Position numbers and translations under genes: made by a program. From Flavicella sediminum (GTDB taxonomy: Bacteria > Bacteroidota > Bacteroidia > Flavobacteriales > Flavobacteriaceae): a DNA stretch of 64,000 nt. Location: assembly GCF_006381105.1 (NCBI RefSeq), contig NZ_VDET01000002.1, positions 1,582,121 through 1,646,120 of the forward strand, given 5' to 3'. The notes under the pieces were generated by a model. The model ran no database searches and had not been told where the DNA came from. It saw nothing but the letters and a program-made list of their open reading frames with translations. Shown piece after piece: positions 1 through 8,788 of this stretch. Each line of letters starts with the position of its first letter. Position 1 is the first letter of the stretch.

Positions 1-971
1 TAATGACAGATAAAATGCCTACAACAGCTTTGATTCATTCATGGAAAGGAATAAATGAAGGAGTGGAGGCAGGAAGTTCTTTGATGAAAGCGGCGAAAAA
101 TGGCTACAACACCATATTGTCTAATGGGTATTATATCGATTTGATGCAATCGGTTAATTCGCATTATTTGGTGGACCCAATTCCGAAGAATAACTCGTTG
201 ACATTGGAAGAAAAGAAAAGAATTCTTGGGGGCGAAGCCACGATGTGGAGTGAGTTGGCAACCTCTTTAAATTTGGATTCTCGTTTGTGGCCAAGGACAG
301 GGGCAATTGCAGAAAGATTTTGGTCGTCTAGTGAGGTGGTAGATTTGGAAAGTATGCGCGAACGTTTGGGGAAATTAAGTTTTCAATTGGAAGAGCTGGG
401 TATTACACATATTAGAAATAGAGATGTAATACTAAGAAATCTGACAAGCAATCAGAAAGTAAGCTCTTTGGTAACTTTGACTGAAATTTGTGAGCCTTTA
501 AAAATTTATTCAAGAAATAAAGGAGGTGTAGAGTATCAAAGTTATTCGCCGTTTACATTATTTGCCGATGCCTGTACGGTAGATGCGCCACAAAGTTTCG
601 CTTTTAGAAAAGCTGTAGAAGCGTATAAAAAAGAAATAAACAAGACTACAGAAATTGAGGTACTGTCCTTTTTTGAGCTTTGGATTGAGAGTCAAGATAA
701 TTTTTCTAAACTAGATCAAAGTCCGTTGTTAAAAGATATAGCCCCTTTTTATAAGCAATTGTCGAGTACGGCAAAAATGTATAAAAAAATAATAGAATCG
801 AAAAATATTTCAAAAGAACAGCTACAAATTTTGGAAGATTTATTAAAACAGCTAAAGCATTCAAATTTAGATGTAGAGTTGGCTGTTTATGATGATTTGA
901 AAGATTTTACGAGCTTTTTAGCAAAGAAATTTGGAAGTTCTTTACAGCATTCTGTTTTAAGAAAAGACTAG
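1..971 (+). CDS. Beta-N-acetylhexosaminidase (GH20), C-terminal part
   Basis: The reading frame is open at the left edge, so the gene starts outside the window and the first ATG at position 3 is internal. The visible 322 residues hold the distal half of a GH20 (beta/alpha)8 barrel: the block ILGGEATMWSE followed by SRLWPRTGAIAERFWSS is the typical C-terminal barrel signature. The catalytic Asp-Glu pair lies upstream and cannot be checked. A roughly 200-residue helical tail follows the barrel. The enzyme would release terminal GlcNAc or GalNAc from chitin oligomers or glycans in the periplasm. It converges on the rubredoxin gene and shares a terminator with it. The family call is firm; the substrate is not. 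Confidence 0.88.
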   Translation, partial: MTDKMPTTALIHSWKGINEGVEAGSSLMKAAKNGYNTILSNGYYIDLMQSVNSHYLVDPIPKNNSLTLEEKKRILGGEATMWSELATSLNLDSRLWPRTGAIAERFWSSSEVVDLESMRERLGKLSFQLEELGITHIRNRDVILRNLTSNQKVSSLVTLTEICEPLKIYSRNKGGVEYQSYSPFTLFADACTVDAPQSFAFRKAVEAYKKEINKTTEIEVLSFFELWIESQDNFSKLDQSPLLKDIAPFYKQLSSTAKMYKKIIESKNISKEQLQILEDLLKQLKHSNLDVELAVYDDLKDFTSFLAKKFGSSLQHSVLRKD

Positions 972-989
972 CTTAAGTATTTGTTAAAC

Positions 990-1022
990 TAAAAAAAACC
1001 AACAGCTATTGTTGGTTTTTTT
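990..1022. terminator. Bidirectional intrinsic terminator
   Basis: A CCAACA/TGTTGG stem (999-1004 and 1010-1015) has an A-tract before and a T-tract after, so it can end transcription in both directions between the convergent hexosaminidase and rubredoxin genes. Confidence 0.85.
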
Positions 1023-1034
1023 AGTTTCTATAAA

Positions 1035-2465
1035 TTAGGCAATTGCTTTTTTATAGTTTTCTTTGGTGGCTTCACATACGCTACAAGTGTAATCGTCTGG
1101 TAAGTTTTCAAATGAAGTGTTAGGAGGAATGCTGGCTTGCTCATCTCCAAAAGCACTGTCGTAAATAGTCATGCATTCTGAGCATTGGTACACGTCAGAA
1201 AGTACGGGTGCTTCTTTTTTCGTTTTTTTCGATTCTTTACTTTCTGTCACTTCTCCTAGCTGGTCAAAATACATTTGACTCAATTCCATGAGCAGTCCAG
1301 GCAATTCGATTTTATCAACATCCTGTGCGTAGGCAATATATTCTTGAGTGTTTGGATCGAAGTTTTTTGAATAAAGCACGTTAAATGTGGGTCTGACTTG
1401 AAAGTTTTTAACAATGTCGGGTGTTCTATTTTTTTCAACCATAGCCGTTGTAAAATAGGTTTTGTTTTCACCTTGATTGCTAATACCAAAAGTCATACCG
1501 TAGGTACTAATATCATTTTGATCAAAACTTTTAACAATAAATTCCTTTAAATTTAAGGCATCGCTGTCTCCTACGGGAATATGCCAATTTAATTCTAAAG
1601 ATGAGTGACGAACATTGATCCCTTTTTTCCCTAAGAATTTTTCAAGGGTTAATTTATCTTCTTTGTAAATTCCTTTGACAATAAATGATTTCCAAGGTGT
1701 AATACAAATTTTACCTACTCTATGATTCAGACAAAATTCAGAAAAATCCTTTAAAAAACTAATGTCGTATCTGTTATTTCTCCAGTACAAGCCCAGCCAA
1801 TAGCGGTTCATTCCAATTTTATTCATTCCCTCATAATACGGAAAGGGCTCATAGGTAACTTTCAATTCTTTTTCAATAGTTCTATTGTTGGTTTCTATTC
1901 TGTCGTTAATTAGGTCGAACAATTCTTCAGCATCGTCTGCATCAGAACCAATTTCTTCAATTTCTTTTGAAATTTTGGCAATGTCATAACTGAAAATCAA
2001 AACAGGATAGTAAACAGATTCTTCCCAATGAGGAAGTTTTAAATTTAAATACCAATAATCTTCATGTGAAGAAGCGATGAAGTTTAAATGCCCACTAAAT
2101 AAAGGTACCAATTGTTGAAGCGGATCGGTAATGTTTATTTTTAATTTAGGCAAATGCTTAAAGTCTTCCAATATGTACAAATACTTTACCCCATTTAGCC
2201 AAGGTGTGTTTTTATAAATGTCAGAAGAAACATAAGAACAAACAATATTTTGATAAGCTCTTTCGGTAACAATATCCATGGTTAAATCTGGAAATTGTTT
2301 TAATATTTCTCTATCAGATTCTTGGAAAGGTAAGATGATATCTTGTCTAGAACCAAAGAGAATTTCTTTGAGTCCTAAGGTTTCTGCCAAGCGAATAATT
2401 TGTTTTAATTCTCCTGGTGACAATACCCCTCCTTTTATGAAAATACGTTTTAAATCGTTGATCAT
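1035..2465 (-). CDS. Rubredoxin-domain protein with siroheme-reductase-like N-terminal scaffold
   Basis: The last 50 residues are a rubredoxin: CSECMTIYD, then PPNTSFENLPDDYTC and SVC give two CxxC pairs that would bind one Fe. The first ~420 residues resemble two ferredoxin-like half domains of nitrite/sulfite reductases (an early GSRQDIILP stretch and a later CITPWKSFIVKGI stretch). I see no siroheme/4Fe-4S cysteine cluster, so this part is probably a non-catalytic fold. The gene lies 20 bases downstream of the nitrate reductase gene and is surely co-transcribed with it. Likely role: one-electron carrier or docking subunit for NasA in the cytoplasm (inference). Rubredoxin domain is certain; the N-terminal assignment is moderate. 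Confidence 0.8.
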   Translation of the reverse strand: MINDLKRIFIKGGVLSPGELKQIIRLAETLGLKEILFGSRQDIILPFQESDREILKQFPDLTMDIVTERAYQNIVCSYVSSDIYKNTPWLNGVKYLYILEDFKHLPKLKINITDPLQQLVPLFSGHLNFIASSHEDYWYLNLKLPHWEESVYYPVLIFSYDIAKISKEIEEIGSDADDAEELFDLINDRIETNNRTIEKELKVTYEPFPYYEGMNKIGMNRYWLGLYWRNNRYDISFLKDFSEFCLNHRVGKICITPWKSFIVKGIYKEDKLTLEKFLGKKGINVRHSSLELNWHIPVGDSDALNLKEFIVKSFDQNDISTYGMTFGISNQGENKTYFTTAMVEKNRTPDIVKNFQVRPTFNVLYSKNFDPNTQEYIAYAQDVDKIELPGLLMELSQMYFDQLGEVTESKESKKTKKEAPVLSDVYQCSECMTIYDSAFGDEQASIPPNTSFENLPDDYTCSVCEATKENYKKAIA

Positions 2466-2485
2466 GATTGTATCTTTTTGCTGAC

Positions 2486-5400
2486 CTAGGCCAATTGTTT
2501 TTGTGTTTGTTCTAGTAAAATATCTCTTACTTCGGGCTTACAACTTCCGCAACCCAATCCGGCACCTGTGCTTTTACACAAGGCAGTAAATTCGGTGCAG
2601 CCACCTTTAACGGCTTCAATTAAGTTGCCCTCTCCAACCTGACTACAAGAGCAAATTAGTTTTCCTATAACAGGAACGGCATTGCTTTGTCCACGTAAAA
2701 GTTCTTCTCGTTTGTCTGATAATTCTGTACGGTCTTCAATAAGACTTTTGAATTCGGCAAATTCACTTTTATCTCCCATCATTACAGCGCCTACCAACTT
2801 ATCATCTTTTACGATGCATTTTTTGTAAAAACGCTTGCTGACATCCATTAATAAGATTTCTTCATAAGAAGGATCATTGTCAGGATATTCAATGTTTCCG
2901 ATACTGCATAAATCTAAATCTTCAAATTTTAAAATATTCATTAAAACAGATCCTTTGTAATGACTACTTAAATCCCCTAAAATAAATTTGGCAGCAATAT
3001 CAGCTTGCTGTTCTGCTGCTGAGGTAATTCCAAATAAGAAATTGTTGAATTCTGCAATTTCACCCATAGCAAAAACAGTAGGATCACTAGTTTGTAAATA
3101 TTCATTTACAATCACCCCTCTTTGTGTTTTTAATTTAGAGGCCCTTGCCAATTCAATATTCGGAATGGTTCCAATAGCATAAACAATGGCATTTGCATTT
3201 AGTGTTTTTCCTGTTTTTAAGTTGATGGATAAATTATTGATTTCACTATCGTCAAATACGGTATTTACCTCATTATCAAAATAAATTTGAATGCCTCTTT
3301 CATGCACATCTTGGGCCAGCAATCTACTAGCAACTCTGTCCAACTGACGTTCCATTAATCTAGAAGCGCGTTGAATAATTGTTATATTGACTTTTCTTTT
3401 GTTTAGTGCGGCAGCAAGTTCCAATCCTAGCAATCCTCCACCAACAATAACAACATGTTGTTCTTCATGTGGAAGTCCTGTACCGTCCAAATAATCTTTT
3501 AAACCATCGGCATCTGCTTTGTTACGCATGGTAAATCTGCCAGGTAAATCTAGTTGTGCATCACTAGGTATAAAGGCTCTACTTCCTGTGGCCATAATAA
3601 CAATATCATAACTGTGTACCTCGCCATTGCTATCGGTAATTGTTTTGTCTATTCGGTTGATAGCGGTAATAGATACACTGGCATGTAGCTTTACTTTTAA
3701 TTTGTCAAGTTCTCCTTTTTTTATTTTTTGAAGCTGCTCCCAGGTCAATTCTTCATTGACATATTCAGGTAATAATACGCGATTGTAAAAAGGAGTTTCT
3801 TCTAATGAAAAGACTTCAATACTGTCGGTTTCATTATTTTCTCTATAGGTTTGTACAAATCGGTAAGCGGCTGCACCACCACCAATAACACATATTTTTT
3901 GAACTTCTTTTTTGTATTTGGTTATTTCAACTGCTGCGTATTTGAAATCAGGTTCTTTAGAAACTGGGTCAATTAAGGTATTGGTTAAGTTATTTGCTCT
4001 ACCATAATCACTGTTTAATATTTTTCCAAAATGCATTGGCATAAAAACAACTCCAGAACGTATGTCGTAATTAATTTTTACCGGAACACGAACTTCTCCT
4101 CTAGGGTTGTTAATGACCACTACATCTCCTTCTTTTAAATTTCTTTTGAAAGCATCCACACCATTCATTTCAACATAAGGTCCTTCAATGTGCGTAAGCA
4201 AACGTTGAACTTTTCCTGTTTTGGTTCTTGTATGCCATTGATCTCTAATTCTACCCGTGTTTAAAATCAAAGGAAATTCAGGTGAAGTTTGCTCTGATAA
4301 ATTTTTGGTGCTTGTGGGGATGTTAAAGGCTGCTTTTCCATTGGCCGTATCAAATTTATGATCGGTGTATAAGCGTGCTGTTCCTTTATGTTTGTTGTGA
4401 GGAACTGGCCATTGCATGGTTCCTTCTGTGATAAGTCTTTCGTGTGATAGACCTGATACATCAATTTTAGTACCTTTTGTCAACAAACAATGTTCGTCGT
4501 AAACTTCACTTACATTCTTATAATTAAAGCCAGGAAAATCCATTTTTTGTGCAAATTTCCATAAAATTTCTGCATCTGGTAAAGCTTCACCTGGGGCTTC
4601 TATTCCTTTAGGCAAATAACTCACTCTTCTTTCAGAGTTGGTCATGGTTCCTTCTTTTTCTAACCATCCTGCGGCAGGCAATACCAAATCGGCAAATTCT
4701 ACAGTTTCAGAGTTGTGAGAAATATCTTGAACTACGACAAAGTTTGCTTTTTTAAGTGCTCGTTCAATTTTATTTGAATCTGGTAGACTAACAACAGGGT
4801 TGGTGCAAATAATCCAAATAGCTTTTAGTTTTCCACTATCTAAAGCATCAAACATTTCTGTAGCTGTATAACCAGGATTTGGAGAAATTTCTCCTGACCC
4901 CCAGAAGTCTGACACTTCTTTTCTGTCCTTTGGGTCTGCTAAATTTTTATGTGCCGCTAATAAATTGGCCATTCCTCCAACTTCACGTCCGCCCATGGCA
5001 TTCGGTTGACCTGTTAATGAAAAGGGACCAGACCCCGGTTTTCCAATGTGTCCTGTTAAAAGTGAAATATTTAGAAGCGAAACATTTTTGTCTACCCCAA
5101 TAACACTTTGGTTTAGACCCATAGTCCACATACTAATAAAACCTTTGGCATCTCCAATATACTGAGCTGCCAGTTTAATTTCGGCAGCGGTAATTCCACA
5201 AATTTTTGCGGCAGCCGATAAAGAAGTTTCCGAGACAAGTTTTTTTAAAGCTTCAAAATTATTGGTGCTTTCTTTAATAAATTTGGTGTCGACTTTATTT
5301 TTATCGATCAATCTTTTGGCAATGGCGTTGTGTAAAACAACATCCGTACCTGGTATTATTTGTAAATGTAAATCGGCAATAGCACAAGATTGTGTTTTTC

Positions 5401-6016
5401 GAGGATCTACAATTATAATTTTTGTATTTGGGTTTTCTTCTTTGTGCTTTTCTAGTCTTCTAAAAAGTATAGGGTGACACCAAGCAGGATTGGCACCTGT
5501 AATTAAAAAAGTATCTGCTAATTCAATATCGTCATAAGCAATGGGTACATTATCATCTCCAATAGCTTTTTTATAACCAACTACTGCAGAACTCATACAA
5601 AGCCTTGAGTTTGTATCTATATTATTTGTCCCTATAAATCCTTTGGTTAGTTTGTTAACTAGGTAGTATTCTTCGGTAAGGCACTGTCCTGAAACATAAA
5701 ATCCAACACTATCAGGTCCATGTTTTTTTATGATGCTTTTAAAAACCGCAGCTGCTCTGTCTAAAGCTGTATCCCAACTAACTTTTTTCATAGGATGGTT
5801 TTTACTCCATCTCATTTCAGGGTGTAAAATTCTATCAGTCGTGTCTTGCGCAACGTAATGTAAGTTCATTCCTTTTGAACAAAGCATACCTTTGTTGGTA
5901 GGATGATCAGCATCTCCTTTTACTTTTAGCGTACCGTTGTGATGTTTGTCTACAATAATACCACAGCCAACACCGCAATAAGAACAAGTTGTTTTATAGG
6001 ATTTCAATATGGACAT
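2486..6016 (-). CDS. nasA: Assimilatory nitrate reductase fused to FAD/NAD(P) reductase and BFD domain
   Basis: A 1176-residue fusion. Residues 8-60 hold the N-terminal 4Fe-4S site (Cys11, Cys14, Cys18, Cys46). The Mo-bisMGD body follows, with the likely molybdenum ligand Cys140 in RLCMSS, and the MGD-binding domain lies near 570-690. From about 703 (VIGGGAAAYRF) a pyridine-nucleotide disulfide-type FAD domain like the N-terminus of NirB/NasB begins. Residues ~1118-1170 form a BFD-like 2Fe-2S domain (CSCSQ then CGSC). In Klebsiella the reductase NasB is a separate protein, so here one chain could pass electrons from NAD(P)H through FAD and Fe-S to Mo and reduce nitrate to nitrite. No signal peptide is seen, consistent with a cytoplasmic assimilatory enzyme. 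A clustered TTACGTA operator lies upstream. Confidence 0.93.
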   Translation of the reverse strand: MSILKSYKTTCSYCGVGCGIIVDKHHNGTLKVKGDADHPTNKGMLCSKGMNLHYVAQDTTDRILHPEMRWSKNHPMKKVSWDTALDRAAAVFKSIIKKHGPDSVGFYVSGQCLTEEYYLVNKLTKGFIGTNNIDTNSRLCMSSAVVGYKKAIGDDNVPIAYDDIELADTFLITGANPAWCHPILFRRLEKHKEENPNTKIIIVDPRKTQSCAIADLHLQIIPGTDVVLHNAIAKRLIDKNKVDTKFIKESTNNFEALKKLVSETSLSAAAKICGITAAEIKLAAQYIGDAKGFISMWTMGLNQSVIGVDKNVSLLNISLLTGHIGKPGSGPFSLTGQPNAMGGREVGGMANLLAAHKNLADPKDRKEVSDFWGSGEISPNPGYTATEMFDALDSGKLKAIWIICTNPVVSLPDSNKIERALKKANFVVVQDISHNSETVEFADLVLPAAGWLEKEGTMTNSERRVSYLPKGIEAPGEALPDAEILWKFAQKMDFPGFNYKNVSEVYDEHCLLTKGTKIDVSGLSHERLITEGTMQWPVPHNKHKGTARLYTDHKFDTANGKAAFNIPTSTKNLSEQTSPEFPLILNTGRIRDQWHTRTKTGKVQRLLTHIEGPYVEMNGVDAFKRNLKEGDVVVINNPRGEVRVPVKINYDIRSGVVFMPMHFGKILNSDYGRANNLTNTLIDPVSKEPDFKYAAVEITKYKKEVQKICVIGGGAAAYRFVQTYRENNETDSIEVFSLEETPFYNRVLLPEYVNEELTWEQLQKIKKGELDKLKVKLHASVSITAINRIDKTITDSNGEVHSYDIVIMATGSRAFIPSDAQLDLPGRFTMRNKADADGLKDYLDGTGLPHEEQHVVIVGGGLLGLELAAALNKRKVNITIIQRASRLMERQLDRVASRLLAQDVHERGIQIYFDNEVNTVFDDSEINNLSINLKTGKTLNANAIVYAIGTIPNIELARASKLKTQRGVIVNEYLQTSDPTVFAMGEIAEFNNFLFGITSAAEQQADIAAKFILGDLSSHYKGSVLMNILKFEDLDLCSIGNIEYPDNDPSYEEILLMDVSKRFYKKCIVKDDKLVGAVMMGDKSEFAEFKSLIEDRTELSDKREELLRGQSNAVPVIGKLICSCSQVGEGNLIEAVKGGCTEFTALCKSTGAGLGCGSCKPEVRDILLEQTQKQLA

Positions 6017-6096
6017 AAGTGTCTAATTTTTCTCTGTTTAATTTTAGTGCTTGTTTGTCCTGCTATTCGTTAGCTATAATAGAATAGTAGTACGCA

Positions 6097-6152
6097 CAAA
6101 CTTACATGACAAAGATAGTTAATTACGTAGGTTTACGTAGTTTGTTACGTAA
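6097..6152 (-). promoter_or_regulatory. nasA promoter with three TTACGTA sites
   Basis: TTACGTA occurs at 6123-6129, 6133-6139 and 6145-6151, that is, every 10-12 bases, so on one face of the helix. Reading on the minus strand, two TAnnTTTG -7 candidates follow: TATCTTTG (6117-6110) and TAAGTTTG (6104-6097). No clear -33 TTG is present, which fits an activator-dependent promoter. The binding protein is inferred. Confidence 0.65.
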
Positions 6153-6217
6153 TTTTTATGTGTATTTTTTTAAACGTGCTCTAATATTGCTATTTCGCAG
6201 GAAAAAACAGAGGATAA

Positions 6218-6886
6218 TTAAGAAAATCCTAATTCTTTAGCTTTTGAAGACAGCTCAATTAGGTTTTTAACGTTCATTTTTTTCATTAAGTTAAATCGAT
6301 GCGTTTCAATAGTACGCTTACTTTTCCCTAAGTTGTCTGATATTTCCGTGTTGGTCATGCCAGATAAAATCAATGATAAAATTTCTATCTCTTTTTTAGT
6401 TAAGCCATGTGCGTTTTTAGGCGCGTTGCTTACTTTTGCTGCGTTAGAAGTGTTTTGCAGGTAGTTAGATACAATAACATTAGAGATGTCTCCACTAAAA
6501 TATTTACCTCCTTTATAAATGGTGTTGATGGCTTTTAAAAACTCTTCTCTACCCGTATCTTTTAGTAAATAACCACTAGCTCCAGCTTTGATAGATTTTA
6601 AGATGTATTCTTCAGAATCATGCATAGAAAGCACAATGGCTTTGGTGTTAGGAGCATAGTCGCTTAAATAACCTACGGCTTCAATACCATCCATTATTGG
6701 CATACGAACGTCAATAATTAAAATATCTGGGTTTGTTTCTTTGGCTAGTTCCAATGCTTCCTTACCATTAGAGGCTTCACCAATAACATCAAGAGTCGAC
6801 TCTGCTTCTAACAAAGATTTGATTCCATTTCTTACTAATAAATGATCGTCCGCTAATATAATTCTGATTGTTTCTTCCAATTTCAA
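6218..6886 (-). CDS. NarL/FixJ-family response regulator
   Basis: Residues 1-125 are a receiver domain with the acidic pair Asp13-Asp14, phosphoacceptor Asp59 (IIDVRMP) and Lys in LLKDTG. Residues ~155-220 are a LuxR-type HTH (LTKKEIEILSLILSGMTNTE, then KRTIETHRFNLMKKM). The frame begins with TTG directly after an in-frame TAG, and the next ATG is residue 62, so the start is TTG at 6886 or at codon 3. It sits between nasA and narK, and a HisKA_3 kinase lies at 29054, so the pair probably forms a NarXL-like system sensing nitrate, nitrite or redox state. It is the best candidate to bind the TTACGTA sites, because NarL-type proteins prefer TAC-starting heptamers (known for E. coli NarL; inference here). 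Confidence 0.9.
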   Translation of the reverse strand: MKLEETIRIILADDHLLVRNGIKSLLEAESTLDVIGEASNGKEALELAKETNPDILIIDVRMPIMDGIEAVGYLSDYAPNTKAIVLSMHDSEEYILKSIKAGASGYLLKDTGREEFLKAINTIYKGGKYFSGDISNVIVSNYLQNTSNAAKVSNAPKNAHGLTKKEIEILSLILSGMTNTEISDNLGKSKRTIETHRFNLMKKMNVKNLIELSSKAKELGFS

Positions 6887-6901
6887 CTATTTTATTTTCT
6901 A

Positions 6902-6945
6902 CAAATATATAAGAAGTTGTGGATAATTTAAAATATTATACGTAA
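6902..6945 (-). promoter_or_regulatory. Response regulator promoter
   Basis: The minus strand carries a -7 box TATATTTG (6909-6902), about 10 bases before the TTG start after allowing for the transcription start. A TACGTAA site (6939-6945) lies 30 bases further upstream, suggesting autoregulation. Confidence 0.5.
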
Positions 6946-7165
6946 TTAATTTAAGTAGTGTTGATTGCCTTTATTATTCAGGGAAGTTAATTCTGTATTT
7001 GCAGTCGTTTTTATTGAGTTTTACAGGCTTTAAGTTGTGGTTTTGTGTTGGAAGTAACCCTGGTTTTATGATTTTTTATTATGTTTTTTTACCAATAGTT
7101 TTACTGTTTAAAATCATGTTGTTTATAGAGGGTTGACAGGGTTTTTTATTGAAACATTAAAATAG

Positions 7166-7209
7166 TTACGTATAAATACTTAGTAATATTTGAATATTAC
7201 GTATGTTTG
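7166..7209 (+). promoter_or_regulatory. narK promoter with TTACGTA fused to the -7 box
   Basis: TTACGTA occurs at 7166-7172 and 7197-7203. The second shares its last TA with the -7 box TATGTTTG (7202-7209), giving TTACGTAnnTTTG, the same layout as in the nirB and second fnr promoters. A TACTTAGTA near-palindrome (7177-7185) lies between the two sites. Confidence 0.65.
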
Positions 7210-7236
7210 TGGCTTAGATAAAAATAGATTTTGGTT

Positions 7237-8736
7237 ATGAGAGCTGATTTAAATTTGAAAAAAGCGAATAAAACACTTTTTATAAATACGTTTGCGTTTA
7301 CGATCTGTTTTGCAGTTTGGTTGATAAATGCTGTATTGGTAACTTTTTTAGTAGACAATCAAGTATACGACTGGACTTCCATAGAAATTGGTTGGCTGAT
7401 GGGGATTCCAATTTTAACAGGTGCTCTTTTTAGATTGCCTGCAGGAATTTTAACTGATAAATATGGTGGAAAACCGGTTTTCACAGTTTTGTTATTGTTG
7501 TGTGCTGTGCCTTTAATAGCCTTGTCGTATGTAGATAGTTTTTGGGGGTATGCCTTTTGTAGTTTAGGTTTTGGTTTGGCTGGGACTAGTTTTGCTGTTG
7601 GGATTGCCTATACTTCGGTTTGGTTTCCTAAAGAAAAACAAGGAACGGCTTTGGGAATTTTTGGAGCAGGAAATGCTGGAGCTGCCATAACTACTTTGGT
7701 AGGTCCTAAATTATTGTCTTTTTTAACCGATGATAAAACAAATTTAGAGGGATGGAGAAGTATGCCACGAATTTATGCTGGCGTACTTATAGTCATAGCG
7801 GTGTTGTTTTTTTTATTGACTGAAAATAAAAAAACAGAGGCGGCTAAGAAAACATTGAAAGGCCAATTAGCTCCTTTGAAAAATATTAGAGTGTGGAGGT
7901 TTGGTTTGTATTATTTCTTAGTTTTTGGCTGTTTTGTAGCGTTTGCAGGTTGGCTGGTTCCGTATTATACCAATGTTTATCATTTAGATTTGGTAACTGC
8001 AGGAATATTAGCTTCCTGTTTCTCATTGCCTTCTGGTTTAATTAGAGCCGTAGGAGGTTGGATGTCTGACAAATGGGGTGCAAGAAAAGTGATGTATTGG
8101 GTGTTAGGAGCAACGGTGCTTATTAGTGTTATGTTGGTAATACCGAAAATGGATATTTATGCCGATGGAAAAGGTGTTGTTGCGAAAGCGTCAGGAATTG
8201 TAACCGAAGTAACGAATTCGTATGTGAAAGTAGGTGATAAGGAATATGCAATTCAACAAAAAAACGCAAAATTTAAAGAGTCTGTTTCAGAGTTTCGTTT
8301 GTTTCCTGTAAAGGAAGTTTGGCAAGAAGCAACAGTAAAAGTAGGTAGTAAGGTTCAAAAGAAAGAATTAATTATCAAAGGGAATACTCATATTTTCTTC
8401 CAAGCAAATATTTGGATTTTCGCAATTCTTTCTGTGCTTATAGGTTCTATTTGGGGGATTGGAAAAGCTGCTGTGTACAAACATATACCTGATTATTTTC
8501 CAAATGAAGTTGGAGTTGTAGGAGGAATGGTGGGTGTGCTTGGTGGATTGGGTGGTTTTATTTGTCCTATTCTTTTTGGATACTTACTGCAAGGAACAGG
8601 TTTGTGGTCTAGTAGTTGGTTGCTTATGTTTTTCTTAGGAATTATTTGTTTGGCTTGGATGCACAATGTTATTCAGAAAATGATGAATACGGAAGCGCCA
8701 AAATTGGCTAAGAATTTTGAAAGAGAGGGTGCTTAG
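7237..8736 (+). CDS. narK: NarK-family nitrate/nitrite transporter
   Basis: A 499-residue MFS carrier. I chose ATG at 7237 over the upstream TTG at 7231. The nitrate-porter signature GAGNAGAAITTLVGP lies in the first half, and the RLPAGILTDKYGGKP loop 2-3 motif is present. The second half repeats the fold (GVVGGMVGVLGGLGGF). About 80 mostly hydrophilic residues (~308-388, rich in Lys, Val and Glu) are inserted in a loop of the second half; classic NarK lacks them. The protein should move nitrate in and/or nitrite out across the inner membrane. Its promoter overlaps a TTACGTA operator. It ends at a terminator shared with the cytochrome operon. Confidence 0.92.
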   Translation: MRADLNLKKANKTLFINTFAFTICFAVWLINAVLVTFLVDNQVYDWTSIEIGWLMGIPILTGALFRLPAGILTDKYGGKPVFTVLLLLCAVPLIALSYVDSFWGYAFCSLGFGLAGTSFAVGIAYTSVWFPKEKQGTALGIFGAGNAGAAITTLVGPKLLSFLTDDKTNLEGWRSMPRIYAGVLIVIAVLFFLLTENKKTEAAKKTLKGQLAPLKNIRVWRFGLYYFLVFGCFVAFAGWLVPYYTNVYHLDLVTAGILASCFSLPSGLIRAVGGWMSDKWGARKVMYWVLGATVLISVMLVIPKMDIYADGKGVVAKASGIVTEVTNSYVKVGDKEYAIQQKNAKFKESVSEFRLFPVKEVWQEATVKVGSKVQKKELIIKGNTHIFFQANIWIFAILSVLIGSIWGIGKAAVYKHIPDYFPNEVGVVGGMVGVLGGLGGFICPILFGYLLQGTGLWSSSWLLMFFLGIICLAWMHNVIQKMMNTEAPKLAKNFEREGA

Positions 8737-8758
8737 TTTACTTAAAATATATAAAATG

Positions 8759-8788
8759 AAACCGAAGCGTTATGGCTTCGGTTTTTTT
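8759..8788. terminator. Bidirectional intrinsic terminator
   Basis: An ACCGAAGC/GCTTCGGT stem (8761-8768 and 8775-8782) with a 6-base loop and T-tract lies between narK and the convergent cytochrome c gene. Confidence 0.88.
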
